A model generated the notes under the pieces. The model was not told the origin of the DNA, did no database searches, and saw only the letters and a list, made by a program, of their open reading frames with translations. This document shows positions 51,391 to 63,362 of a DNA stretch of 64,000 nucleotides, piece by piece (position 1 is the first letter of the stretch; each line of letters begins with the position of its first letter). The stretch covers positions 73,885,635 to 73,949,634 of the forward strand of contig NC_134365.1 of the NCBI RefSeq assembly GCF_035582795.1, written 5' to 3'. Origin of the DNA: Mycteria americana. Its lineage: Eukaryota; Chordata; Aves; Ciconiiformes; Ciconiidae. The position numbers and the translations under genes are program-made.

Positions 51391-54300
51391 CTGTTACACA
51401 AACTTCTATTTTTAAATGTTAGAAAACATAAATGTTCCCATTGTCAAAACAGCTTTTCAGAATAAATTACCTATGTAAAAAAAAAAGTTGAAAATCTAAT
51501 TATATACTTTTGGGCAGTACCTCCTTTTTAAAGTACAAAGGGATTTGTTGTGTGCTCAGGACGTCAGCATTCTACTAACGAGGCATATTGGCTCATGAAC
51601 ATACTTTAAGAAAAGTTAAAGGAACAAATGTACTGTAGGTTGACTGGCAGTTCAAAGGCTTCAAAGTCTCTCTGGAGTCTTTTCCTCTAAAAAAATGACA
51701 TTAACTATGATTCATCAATCAGTGGTTTATGTAACCTGATAGCATTTCACTTTTGCTATCCATCAAGTCCCCAAGTTTTTTGGTGTGTGATAATACGCTT
51801 TGCGTGCAGAGATATCATCACACAACAGGCTAGATACCGGTTACTAGAAAATGCCTAAAGGTGATACTCCTGGCCTTTCTAGGTACACTTTATATAGGGA
51901 CCTCTTCTAAGACAGCTCAGTCCTCAAAGGTGTGAAACATCTGAGTGGAGGCTCCAGGAACGTGGGTGAACTCTTGGGAATCAGGCACATAGCTATGCAT
52001 CTACCTGTAAGCATGGCTTTCTAACTACAAACACCTCATTTTTAAAACATGGGAAATTTTCATAGGATCCCCCAAAACAGGCGTTCCTGCTCAGAAAGGT
52101 TTAAGTTGCATGAAATATACATCTTCTTTTGACAATGGAGCTTAAAGAACTGACTTCAAATAACAGTGTACCTTTAAGATTTTGTAATAAAAAATACTTT
52201 ACCTCTATGGTGACAATTTTTATGATTCTTTTAACAGTTGTTTATTCAAATGCTACAGACTATTATGAGTACTATAAAAAGCAACAGAATGATACATGAC
52301 CTAGAGCAGTGGGCTGTAATGATCCATAACACCATGGAGAAGATTATGACTGTTTATGACAACTGCTTATAAAATAATTTAAGAATGTGTTAATGCTTCA
52401 TTGACATGAAATTATATGAAATATCATGTTGATGTGAAATTATATAAGACAGCGCCAACATTCTTCATTTTTAACACAATACTGGTAAGTATGAACAGTG
52501 AGGCAATGTGATAGTTCTCTAAAATGAAACTAGCCATTTACAGCCCGTGCAAATGCATCAGGAAGGGATACAAGGCCTCTGTGAAGAGGAATTAAATCAA
52601 GCCTACAGTCACTAGAATCATAGTCACTAGCAAGAGGGCTGCCCCTCCATCTGGAAATGTGTAGGAATCCTGTAAATCAAGAAGAAGAAAAAAAAAGACC
52701 ACCAATCTAGACAACAGTTTGTGCAATAGAAAAGACTCTGAACCCAAAAGCAGAGCTTAAAATACCTATTCTAAATAAACACTTAGTACATACTGAACAC
52801 CCACAGATTTTAAAGACACTTGTCCTGAAGTATGTTCTTCTCTGCTGCTCTGCACAAGGTTCTTTTCTGAATCAAATGCTATGATAAGATGACTTTTCAG
52901 CTTTGTCCCATTGAAATGGTAGCATTCCTTGGCAGAATATGTGTTAATATGAAATTATTTTAATATGTTAATGACTGAAAGTTTCCAGGACCTCAGGTTT
53001 TTCTGTCTTGCAATAATACAAGCAATAGTGCCTTCAATTTTCCACTGGGTATTTCATTCAATAACAGTTTATTGCAAAAAACATCACCTTTGCATCAGTC
53101 GTGTCACTTGTAGCTCCTAAAGTATTTGTGAGAGCCCACTTTTAAATACCAACTTTTCCATACTGTTCATGTTTTCTGTTATCAGGGACGATCTCAGCCA
53201 AAAGTGGAGTGGTTGCTAAGCGGATGGAAACAGCAATATTTGGTGAAAAAGACACTACCATAACAGAGCAAAAATCCACTAAATTTTTCCAGATACATAT
53301 GCTGAAGTCCTAATGAATTTTTAATGACTTCTTACAGTAGAGAGACAATTTCATGTACTGATTCACGTTCCCTGTGCTTATCAAAATCTTTTCTCATCTC
53401 CACATAGAATGAAAAGGTCAGGTCTTGCACTCATACATACAGTAATCCAAGCATACAGTAAATGCAGCCCTACTGCACTTCTCTTTGAAGGGCTATCTTA
53501 TTTTGCAGCTCCATGTACCGACATACCATAAATAAGTTAATTTATGTTTCATGGTATTGTCAACATAACTCCTCCTACGTAAGCTAGTACACTGCATTTG
53601 CCCTTAGTGAAAAATCATTACTAACATGACTGATTCTCAGTTCAGCACAACTCTCCTTTTTAAACAGCAGAGAAAATGCCACTATTAATAGCAGAGCTGT
53701 CAAGACAGCATCATCTAAAAGACTCAGAGCGTTTCAAGACAAAGCCAGATTGTCATTCTCTTGCTGCAGTTTGCAGAGGGAAAAAAAAGTCTGATTATTG
53801 AAAGTGAGATAGTTTAAAAGAAAACTTCGTTAAAACTTATGCACTGGATCAGGTAGGAAGGACTGACGATTCTGTGTAGATTCATTTTGAAAACCAGCAG
53901 TTTCTCTTACTGGTGAATGGTTCCATTTGCTCTGTACTTACTAGGGATTCACCTCCACTGAAATAAGTCTAGGGAGCATGGAGGGTGGTTCCTGGTCTCA
54001 CTACCTTCTCCAGATGTCTGTGCTCTTTATAAGATGCTGGGGTGGGGAAGTGGGGGCGGAGAGTTCTCACAGTTACACTTAGTAAATCAGAAACAGCACT
54101 TCTACACATATCTAACTCCTTAATCTCTTTTTTCCCACACAGGAGCATTCAGGGAGACCTCATTCTGCACATTCAGTAGCAATATAGTCACTCTGGACTC
54201 TTCTGTAAGGAGAGACCTACGCAGTGAGCCAGGATGCGAATTTACAATGCACTGACTCTGTAAGGAGATAGTCCAAGAGCCATAGCCTTCCCTTTAGCAA

Positions 54301-55701
54301 AATTATTTGTTCTGCTTTGAAGTACACATGAGTCCACATGTTATAGGACACCATATACTATTGTAATAGTGGTATGTATACATTACAGCAATATATTTGA
54401 AAGCTGAATACCTTTTTATAGATGAATTCTTATAGACAGTGACTTTAGACAATGGTCATAGCAGGAAGCAGTGGATGGCTTAGGTTACCAGAAAGTAAGA
54501 ATCATAGTACTATTTCATATTACTCATTTACCATCAGCACTGTCTAGAGCCCTTGTAAATGACATTGATAACCAAAGGAGAGTTTCTGCTTTTGCTTATA
54601 CTTCTGCAAGCAGGTTGCAGAAGAGACAGGGGAGAAGAAAATCAAGATTTTAAACCTTCTGTTGTATTCAAAGGTAAATTGTTAATTGTTGGATGCAAGC
54701 CAGTAGAAGCCATGCAATTAACACTCTATAAACTGTAAGTAGGAATGGCATTAGAAACTATCACTCATCAGTCACTGGGCTGTCAATTCTGACTTTTCTG
54801 ATCGAAACATGGGGTTTATTCCTCTTGCCTGGGAGATTCCCAGCTATAGGAACTGAGTCAGCACAAACTCTGCTGAGCTCATTCTCAGAGCAATCATCAG
54901 CAATAGCGCTTTAGGCTACATCATTGTTCTACCAATGGTGTGAGCTGAGTAGCATAATATGTCATAAAAGTCAGACTTAAGATATTGTTAAGTCTCCAAA
55001 TGACTTCTTTCCATTTGCTAGTCAATTCTATGGATGGCCACCCTTCATTTCTGTTTTTTCCACTGGGGGAGAAATGATTAACTTTGCTCTTATTACCTCT
55101 TCCTCTGCTTCTTCCACATTTCTTCCACAGGTTTAACATCAGTTTTGGGATGAACAAGAAGAGCTCTTGGAGTTTTTATCAGTGCTGAAATGGCCCACAC
55201 CAAATAGGAGTAACAAAGAGAGTTGTGCTAGCAAAAGCATATTTGATAAAACAATATTTGAACAAAGCAGATACACATAGCTTAAGTGCTAACAGTAGCA
55301 AATTCCAACTCCACGCACCAGTAAATACAAGCATTGTAGTATTCATCAACGTAGTACCAAGCAAGAAATACTGGGAAGAGAGTATTATAGCCAAAATTTT
55401 CAGACTTTGGCATCCAAATGTAAAAATTCAGGGAACAATCCAGGCTCCTAATCATAGGTGTCTAGTGTAATTTTAGACTCCCTCTGATGTTCCACCTAGT
55501 CTGCAGTTGCTACGACAGCGTCCTACTAGCTGGGTTCATGCATGTCAGTCCTGGAGAGCCTAGGACATCTAAAATGATAGCAGAAAATGATGTTTAGGCA
55601 CCTGATTTACTCCTCTAATTTCAGGTTTGGCCTTTTGAACACAAGGCACTTAGACTTTTTCAGAGGTGCTGACACTATCAGTGAAACCTTTTTGTTATAC
55701 T

Positions 55702-55775
55702 TTACTTTTGTTTCAAAGCTTGATTCAGCCTTATTCGAAGCTTGACTCAAATTTGTTTCAAAGCTTTGATTCAGG
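55702..55775. repeat. Near-direct repeat around CAAAGCTTGATTCAG
   Basis: TTTGTTTCAAAGCTTGATTC and a copy with one extra T lie about 45 bp apart, with a third partial copy GAAGCTTGACTCA between them. Confidence 0.7.
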
Positions 55776-58101
55776 AATCAAAGGCTAATAAAATTGTTAT
55801 AAAAATAAAACAATTTTGTCAGATCACATGAAACATTCTGCTCCACTCATGTAACAGCTACAAGCAGTGACACATGCACCATTCTGTTTCATTACTGGTA
55901 ATATTTACACTGATGCATATTAATGCTGCTGTTGTTATGATTTCTGGTTTATTAAAAAAATTGAAATATGCTCATTTCAGGTTAATGCCTAAAGCTTTTC
56001 CTTTTCTGTTTTGATACAACAGAAAAACTAAACCATGAGTTATTCACACACTTATAGTTCCTGGTAACTGAGCAACAATGTAATTTACTGGAGACATTTA
56101 CCTTACACAGCAGAACAGCATCTGGTAAAGTGCATGCAACGGGTAACATGGCTTTTTATCACTCACAAATGGGAAAGAGACATCCATTACCAAAAGTCTT
56201 AATGTGTGTTATTAATGTTATTAAGCAAATGTGGAACTCAGAAATTGAAAAGCAGCCATTAAAAGTGGGAAACAACTGTCCAGCAGGTGTCAAGAATAGC
56301 CTAAGAAAAAGGTAAATATGAGAAAGAGAGGGAGACAACCTTAAATGTTAGGAACTGAGCACGTAAGAGAGTTAAAGCACCCCTGACGGAATTCATGTCA
56401 CATCCATTTAGACACCTGCAGTGTAAACATCTACATCTGAGCGAGTCACCCATGGCTGTTTTTATAGGCAAAAAGGAGGAACAGGCACAAATCATCTGAG
56501 CTATTCGTCTAATGTATACTTCTACATTAGAAACAGGCAATAGAATGCTCTCTCTATTCATCTCACATTTAGTCAGTAAATCCCACTCCCCAGTACATAA
56601 AAGCAGGAGACACTTGAGACGAGACTGGTTCCCTGTTCCTCTGCTGCTGGTACATTACAGTGCAGCGCATGTTCATCATCTTGCAACTCCAGACATTTAT
56701 GTATGTTGTTTCCAGAAGGAACTGGGGCACTGGCATACCGTATCTTCTGGATTCTTTGTAAACCTCAGCTCTGGTATCTCCTAACCCTCATATAGGCACC
56801 ACATTTCAGACAAATCTTTCCATACAGACTTAAACTCCAGCATAAATATGTAAAATTGCCATGTAACTACTCAGGATAGAATTGATCGTGGATTTCTTTA
56901 CTGAGAATACTCGATTTCTTTCTTGGGCTGATAACATTTGTTATGCACAATGATTAAGGGGTTTTTTTCTAAGATCAAGGTTAAGGAACTTTTTCAGTGA
57001 TAAAAATAGTTTTCTAACTGCTTCCTTGAACGGTACTAGCTGCACAGTACTTAGTGCCAGGTTCTTGAAATTTGAGTTATGAATAGTTCTGCTGTCAGAG
57101 GGATTCCACGATTTCATATCCCATTCTTGTTTGTGTGGGAAAACACTACTTCTGCTTAAGAGAAGTTGTAACAGAAGCCACAATACCTTAATTTTGTTAA
57201 CATTACATCTGAATAATAGCTGGATAGACTCCTTGCTGACTCTGCCAAAATGCTATGTGGCTAGGGAGGCAGACAATGGTCCTGGGACATCATGAGCCCA
57301 GTTTCATTTCTATAATGCACTCCAGAATCAGCCTTTCTCTTCTTCTCTCAAAGCATTAGAGACTCCACAAGGCCGCTTGCAGGACAGCTGAAATTAGGAT
57401 TTTGGCCCAATATTTCTTTGAAAAGCCTGTTTCACTTTTCTTATGTCAACCTATAGCTTGATTCAAGCTTGACGTAACAACCATTCACTTAGACGCCTTA
57501 AAATTTAACTGATTCTGAATATCCAGTCCAATCTTCTAACATCTCAGATGCAAACTGCATCTGATCTATCCACTGCTTTTCAGGAGTTGAAACAACACGA
57601 GCTTGCCTTTTCACAAGAGCTGAGCACACACACCACTACTGAGTGTCAGCATGACCCAGATCTCTTCCAACCCCAGGAGAAGTGCACCAAGGCATTTGAG
57701 TTCAATATTCAAGCTGTGAATATTGGCTGGTGTCAATCACCAGCCAGATTATTTGCATAATTGGTTTTTTAGCACAATTCTATCTCTGTAAAATGGATCT
57801 AATCATGCCTTCATTTCAGGGGAGTGAAATTGCTACAGTGAAAATAACACCAGAATGTTATTTCATTGTAGTCAAATGCTGCAGTGAAAATAACATCAGA
57901 AGACTCTTTGGAGAGATAAACTTGTTTCAGATGTTGCACAGAACATATAGTCATGGTGAAGATAAAACAACACTATACTTACTTCTCTCACACTGGGACT
58001 GTCCAACCAGGGGAGGATGACAGAAACCTGGGGGGAAAAAAAAATATATGATCGTATCATTAAAAACAGAGAGCAAAATATCTAGAAGCAGCATCCCATT
58101 T

Positions 58102-58120
58102 AAAAAAAAAAAAAAAAAAA
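58102..58120. repeat. Poly-A tract
   Basis: Nineteen consecutive A. No retroposon body was recognised upstream. Confidence 0.85.
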
Positions 58121-59267
58121 TTGTCACTTGCTAGAATCTTACTGGCAGACTAGCTGCAGTATCAGGTTAAGAGGCTACTATCCCAGCTAAACATTCCTTC
58201 TGTATTCAAGTAGCACAGATGCCTGAAAAGAGCCAGCACTGGAACTTTAGCCATCTCAGTGAAAATCTAGTGTTACAGACTAAACCGGCAAAGAAGGAGG
58301 CTTCCAGTTAGGGCAATGTACTTGGCATTGAAGTAGTTATGAATTAATTCATGTTCTGTGGGGATATGGAAGATGCATAATTATATGCAACTTCTTATCA
58401 CAGAAAACTTTGCCTGAGCTTTTGTGTCAGCATCTTAGCCTCCATAATTGAAAGACCTGTTTTCCAAAAGCGTTTGGGCACCTAAAGGCAACTAATGAGA
58501 CAGAAAAAAAAAAAAGTAACTTGCCTAATTCCCACTGAAATCAGGAAAAAATGGTTCTAATCCGTATCCTTGGAAATCTGCAATCAGGTAGTTGATTAAC
58601 ACTGGATTTAATCTATTAAAAGCTGTATATTTTTCCCTGAATCATACTCTGTGCACACTAGAGAAATAAATTTGCACAGGCAGCCTTTATTCTGGCTTTT
58701 CCTAGCTTTTTAATCCTAGTCTTTGCCTTCTTAAGAACATTAATTGACACAATTTTCATGCATGACATAAATAATCTACCAGTGTTAATAAAACATAAGA
58801 TTTTACATTAATAATGACAGAATTTTCATTCATGTTTATACTTGACTGAAAAACGTACATGATTTCTACCTTGTTACCGTGAATGATTACCCTATCTGCC
58901 AATTTCAATAATTTTCACTCTTTTCTTATTCCTCATACAGCTTTTATGTCTTCCAATATTTTTTCTGTCTTGATCATTATATACTTCGACAACAAACCTC
59001 CACGACTTTAACTATTCTATCTTTTCTAAGATATCTGGATTTTTATATTTCAATTGCTGGTGATCTGGTGTTTCATTTACTCTGGCTTTCTTTATAACTT
59101 TTGTTACCTTATTTAGCCCTTCAAACACCCACAGGGAATATTACCTCAGTGTCTTATCAGAACTGTAAAATTGAGGCTCCAGTTCTGATGTGCAATATGC
59201 TATTACAGTATCTTCACGAGGGCATCCTGCATATACCAGGTTAATATTTACTGATGTGCTAATGTAA

Positions 59268-59387
59268 TAATGACCTATCTGCCTCTGCTCCTCTCTGGGG
59301 CACTTTCTATCTATAGGGATGGGAATTAATGACAGTCTCTCTGTGCTGCCTGATGTCAGAGCCGAGAAAGGTGTGAAGGGTATATAA
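59268..59387 (+). promoter_or_regulatory. IAPP: IAPP proximal promoter
   Basis: TATATAA at 59381-59387 fits a TATA box about 30 bp before the likely start of exon 1. Upstream are two TAATGAC cores (59268-59274 and 59327-59333), the homeodomain type bound by PDX1 in the mammalian islet promoters of insulin and IAPP (established for mammals, inferred here), and TGATGTCA at 59351-59358, one base from a cAMP response element. Function in this species is inferred. Confidence 0.65.
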
Positions 59388-59410
59388 GAGCTGTATTACT
59401 TGTCAGCAAG

Positions 59411-59520
59411 GAAGGGGGAAAAGGGATACTCCAGAGCTAGATGCAAGCGTGGAATTGTTGCATGCACCCTTCTTGCTAACACAGGCGTGCTTCTTCCGTT
59501 AGCTCCCTGACCACTAAAAG
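59411..59520 (+). other. IAPP: IAPP non-coding exon 1
   Basis: Runs from about 30 bp after the TATA box to the donor AAAAG|GTAAAC at 59521. No ATG-initiated IAPP frame is present. Mammalian IAPP also has an untranslated first exon of about this size. The start is an estimate. Confidence 0.65.
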
Positions 59521-59926
59521 GTAAACAATTTCCCTTTTTTTTTTACTTAAGATGCAGTGCAACCGATGTGCTTTCAGGAAAGCACAATGTTTCTCATTAT
59601 TAATCAAAAGCATTTTGCAGGAAAAGGCTAAGATAACTTCAAGGTAAATTGCACCTGGGACCAGAATTTGAGACTGGGACATGTTGGGAAATGCAAACCT
59701 GAGATAAGGGAAAGGACTGAAACTACTAGATGGAAAATGAACATTTACTGTTGAGAGCTATCTGTCTGCAACTGCGTTGTGTCACTAAACTTAGGGGAAT
59801 CATTTTTTACTCTACCCTGTGAAAAAGACTAGCTGCTGTTGATTTAGGACAGAATGGGCATCAGTAATAGGATATGCTGAAGAGTATTTGGGTTTGCTTT
59901 CAGTTTTGAATCATTATTCTTTTCAG

Positions 59927-60023
59927 AAAGTTTGGAAGCAAAGATGTGCAACCTAAAGCTGTCAGTTTTCTTCATTGCACTTTCTGTCACTCTGAGCTGT
60001 TTGGAAGCTACGCCTATTGAGAA
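59927..60023 (+). CDS. IAPP: IAPP exon 2 (signal peptide)
   Basis: Acceptor ATTCTTTTCAG ends at 59926. The ATG is at 59944-59946, preceded by GCAAAG. It encodes 26 residues, a hydrophobic signal peptide and TPIE, and ends in phase 2 at GAGAA|GTGAGT. Confidence 0.93.
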
Positions 60024-63000
60024 GTGAGTAATAATAATCATATTTCTTTCTTTTTAGGGCAAAAAGTGTTCCGATTATTGCATTAATTGCTTTTGCTGTC
60101 ATGTCTCAAATAATATGAGCAAAAATAGAGCTATTCAATTTCACGGGGTATTTTATTGTTGTTTAAAGATTACTATCTGTGGCTGATGATCTATCTGATG
60201 GTACTTCCAAGAGACAAGGATGGATATTGCCAGTAATGTCACGGAATACACTCTCAGGACTTAGTGAGGAAATGCCAGAGCAACCAGCAGCAAAGACAAA
60301 AAGGTATTGATTTTCCTTGTTTCTTCTAGTCATATCAGTTAGGATAAAATTATGAAGTAAACTTCGTGCCAGTGATATTCTGTTACTTGAGACTCTCTGT
60401 GTCTGTTGTTTATTCTCAAAAAGAACCTAAAATACCCTTCTTGTAAATAGAGCCATTCTGTAAGCATAAAGATCAAAGCATTCAGGGTAGAAAATGAAAT
60501 CCAGAGACAAAAGTTGCAGATCATTTAACTACTTTACAATTATAATGCTTTCATAAATGAAAAAGGCTACAAATACTCCATTACCTTGAGAAGAAAGGTA
60601 TATTTTGAAAGGACTTTCTTATTTAAGTTTGTCACATTTTTCAAGCCTGAAGGGGAAAAAAAAAGAAAATATACCCTTCTTAATAACACTAATGCTCTGC
60701 TAGAATGGAATTATTTTATAACATAACTATTTCCTGTAAGTAAGTAATATTTCATTACAGCATTAAACATCAATTTAATCACGGGAAGAAGGAAAAGAAG
60801 CAATTGGCTCTGATTGATAGAATTTAACTAGTCTGAAATGAATTCATGTTTATAAATCCATAGATCCAACCTTCAGGGAACTTTTTAATGGATAAAATTG
60901 CATTTCAAAAAGTATTTGCAATTTGTACAAAAAGATAAACAACACTGAATTATTCTAACTGTTCATCAGGCTTTTGAGTGAATTTCTTTCAATGACAATT
61001 CTGTTAGGGGTAGATTCAGTAAATACATGTGTCTATATAGTTGCCTGTTCCTTTCTCTCTGAATTTATAAAAAAAAAAAAGTCATTATTATATGACAATT
61101 TGGTTATCTTCCAAAGTATTTTGATGATGGAGACTAAGTTCCCACATTTTTACAGCTATTAATTTTTAAAAAGATAAAATAGTAATTGTAATACTCAAAC
61201 ACAAGGCATCACCTTTATGAGTGTGGTACGCCTTATCTGTTTTTCTGGGGCCTTGGTTTACCACCTCTTACAGGGTTAACTGTCTCATTGAAGCACATAT
61301 TCATTAAAGGCTACGGATCAGAGAGCTAACAGGTATAATGGGTGCAGTCAGGCTCAACATCAGCTAGAAATCTAGTAGCTTCCTGTAAGGACTGGAGTTT
61401 TAAACTTTGAGTGTCAGGGCCTGATGTTGTACCTTTAATGAAAGAGAGAATTCTGCCTCCACAAACAAATCAGGATTTCCATGAGAACCAGGTGCTGTTT
61501 GAACCTCATATGTTAAGGGCTTGATTAAACTCTTTTTAAATCAATAGAAATACCCATGGAAACCTAAGAGAAACTATATCAAGACCTAGCCAACCATTTC
61601 CTTTAAACACAATTACCTATTTAAAATATTAATTGCTTAGAAATTGCTGCCTATTTGCTGATGAAGAATGAGTATAATATACATTTCTCTTACAATTGCT
61701 ATTCCATTTGGATTCCTAGATTAATACAAATAACTCTAAAAGAATAGATGACATTTTAGATAACAGATTTAGTCAACAATAGGAAAATGTACTCAATGGT
61801 AATTGCTCAGAGTTTGAAACTGGGAAATTGTCACTCTTCACAGTAAATTTTTGCTGCAAACTGTTGTCTACCTCATGCCACATCAACATGAAGAAACCCA
61901 AGAAAATTAACAATAACTCAATAAGCAATCTCAGCAAGCAAGTATTTCTGTTTGAAGGAACAACATAGTGGTCTAAGAAACAAGTTTGAAAACCCAAGCT
62001 CTCTCAAGATAACTGTTGTATTGCGATTTAAAAAAATTAATAAATCTCATGCTACGTAAGTTCTACACAGAGTTCTGTAAATGGTCTGTTGGTTCAGACC
62101 ATAAAATGTTCTTTTTAGATATGGATTCTTCCATGGACACTCTTTAAAGTCTCATCCAGCAAATTATTATCTCCTACCACAACAGCACGTTCAAGTTACT
62201 AGTGTTTCAACAAAGATGTGGCTGCTTTTCAGTAGTGAAGAAATCTCTGTTTAGACAGAGCAAAATCTTAAGTGGAACTGAAGTCAGCAGAAGTTGGCAA
62301 TGCCTGACACCTCTCATGATATGTGGCGCAGTTGGGAAAAAGTCTGTGAGCTCAATCCAGTCGATGTGGACTGGAAGATTACTGTTCACTTCAGTGAGAG
62401 CAGGATATGATTCTGTGGGAACAAGAGAACTAAATAAATGTTACTGATTGTCATTATGTTAGTAATCCTCATGATATCAGCAAGAGCTCTAAATAGATTT
62501 AGAAGTTCAGCTTAAAGCTAAACATTTAGTCATTGTTTTCACTTACTGTCTTAACTATACTATTATTACAGGTTTTCTAGATGTCATAAATTGCTATGCG
62601 GAATATCAATAAAAATGACATATGACTGTTAAGGTCTTTGCATTTAAATAACCCCCATCATTAAAACTGATAATAGCATATAGCACAAGATTTTTTTTCA
62701 GGCACAAAGTAGGTGGTAGGAAGATTGTAATGTTCCTGTATTTGTGCACATATTAAAAGAACTCCCACATTAGCGCAGCTCAAATGCCTATTAGAAGTGG
62801 CACACTTGATTGCTCATCATTTGACTTAATTATGGCTCTTTTTGTTTTACCTTAGTAGTCACCACCTGGAGAAACGGAAATGCAACACCGCCACATGTGT
62901 GACACAACGCTTGGCTGACTTTTTAGTTCGTTCTAGCAACAACATCGGAGCAATTTATTCACCTACGAATGTGGGGTCCAATACATATGGAAAGAGGGAC

Positions 63001-63048
63001 ACAGTTGGGCTTTTAAGCAGAGAACCCCAAAACAATGCACAGCTTTAG
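59944..63048 (+). CDS. IAPP: IAPP, islet amyloid polypeptide (amylin) precursor
   Basis: Secreted hormone of the calcitonin/CGRP family, co-released with insulin from beta cells in mammals. Coding exons 59944-60023, 60169-60303 and 62859-63048 (or from 62856) join in phase to 134 residues (135 with the upstream acceptor). Order: signal peptide [15 protein letters not shown]...CLEA; short TPIE; a 45-residue extra propeptide with SKR near its start; SHHLEKR; mature 37-residue peptide (62878-62988) starting KCNTATC with the C2-C7 disulfide; G and KR for amidation and cleavage; and a C-terminal flanking peptide ending NNAQL. The mature part is nearly identical to chicken amylin as I recall it. 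The middle exon has no counterpart in human IAPP. Skipping it would keep the frame. Confidence 0.95.
60169..60303 (+). CDS. IAPP: IAPP extra in-frame exon (extended propeptide)
   Basis: 135 bp, acceptor TTTAAAG at 60162-60168, donor AAAAAG|GTATTG. It begins and ends in phase 2, so it fits exactly between exons 2 and 4 with no stop. It encodes [20 protein letters not shown] and continues through a serine- and glutamate-rich stretch to PAAKTK. The KR at residues 40-41 of the precursor is a prohormone-convertase type site. The acceptor has a weak pyrimidine tract, so alternative inclusion is possible. Confidence 0.78.
62859..63048 (+). CDS. IAPP: IAPP terminal coding exon (mature amylin)
   Basis: The tandem acceptor CTTAGTAG allows exon starts at 62856 or 62859, both in frame. 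It encodes HHLEKR, mature amylin, GKR and the C-terminal peptide to TAG at 63046-63048. Position 29 of mature amylin is proline (codon 62962-62964), inside the segment that drives fibril formation in human amylin. Confidence 0.96.
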
Positions 63049-63289
63049 GGTGTTACAATGACTACTGATACAGTTTTCATTAGGAGCTCACTTTTTAATG
63101 TATCAATAACCTCTTCGTCATTTATTACTTGTACAGTCTTAACAGTGCCTTGTTTTCTGTGTGTGCGTGTGTGTGGGTATGTGATTTATGTTCATCATTT
63201 CACTATGCATGTACAATGACATGCATAGGCTATTGTTTCAGCTCCATTAAGAACTCCAGAAATCTGCTTGTCAAACTCCTTTGTAAAAA

Positions 63290-63316
63290 AATAAATATAC
63301 ATATCACAATAATAAA
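63290..63316 (+). other. IAPP: IAPP polyadenylation signals
   Basis: AATAAA at 63290-63295 and again at 63311-63316, about 245-265 bp after the stop. Transcript end probably lies within 30 bp of these. Confidence 0.6.
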
Positions 63317-63340
63317 TGGAAAAGTAATTGCAACAGGTTT

Positions 63341-63362
63341 TTTATTATTATTATTATTATTA
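63341..63362. repeat. TTA microsatellite
   Basis: About seven TTA/ATT units just past the IAPP polyadenylation signals. Confidence 0.9.

Larger units (their letters stand above)
40937..59380. other. Intergenic region between SLCO1A2 pseudogene and IAPP
   Basis: About 18 kb with no recognisable gene or RNA gene. Open frames here are short and without known motifs. Listed separately: the 21-bp hairpin at 49591, the decamer repeat and 24-bp inverted repeat at 51209-51390, a CA repeat and an A run. Upstream leader exons of SLCO1A2 and distal IAPP enhancers could lie here but cannot be told from sequence alone. Three AT-rich blocks (44.5-44.8, 47.1-47.6 and 58.7-59.1 kb) are otherwise featureless. 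Confidence 0.6.

Noticed and set aside
51234-51422. 62-codon plus frame
   Set aside because: It spans the decamer repeat and both arms of the inverted repeat; the reading is a by-product of repeats.
57548-58020. Two plus frames of 70 and 96 codons upstream of IAPP
   Set aside because: No motif, no splice context or partner exons. Best explained as chance.
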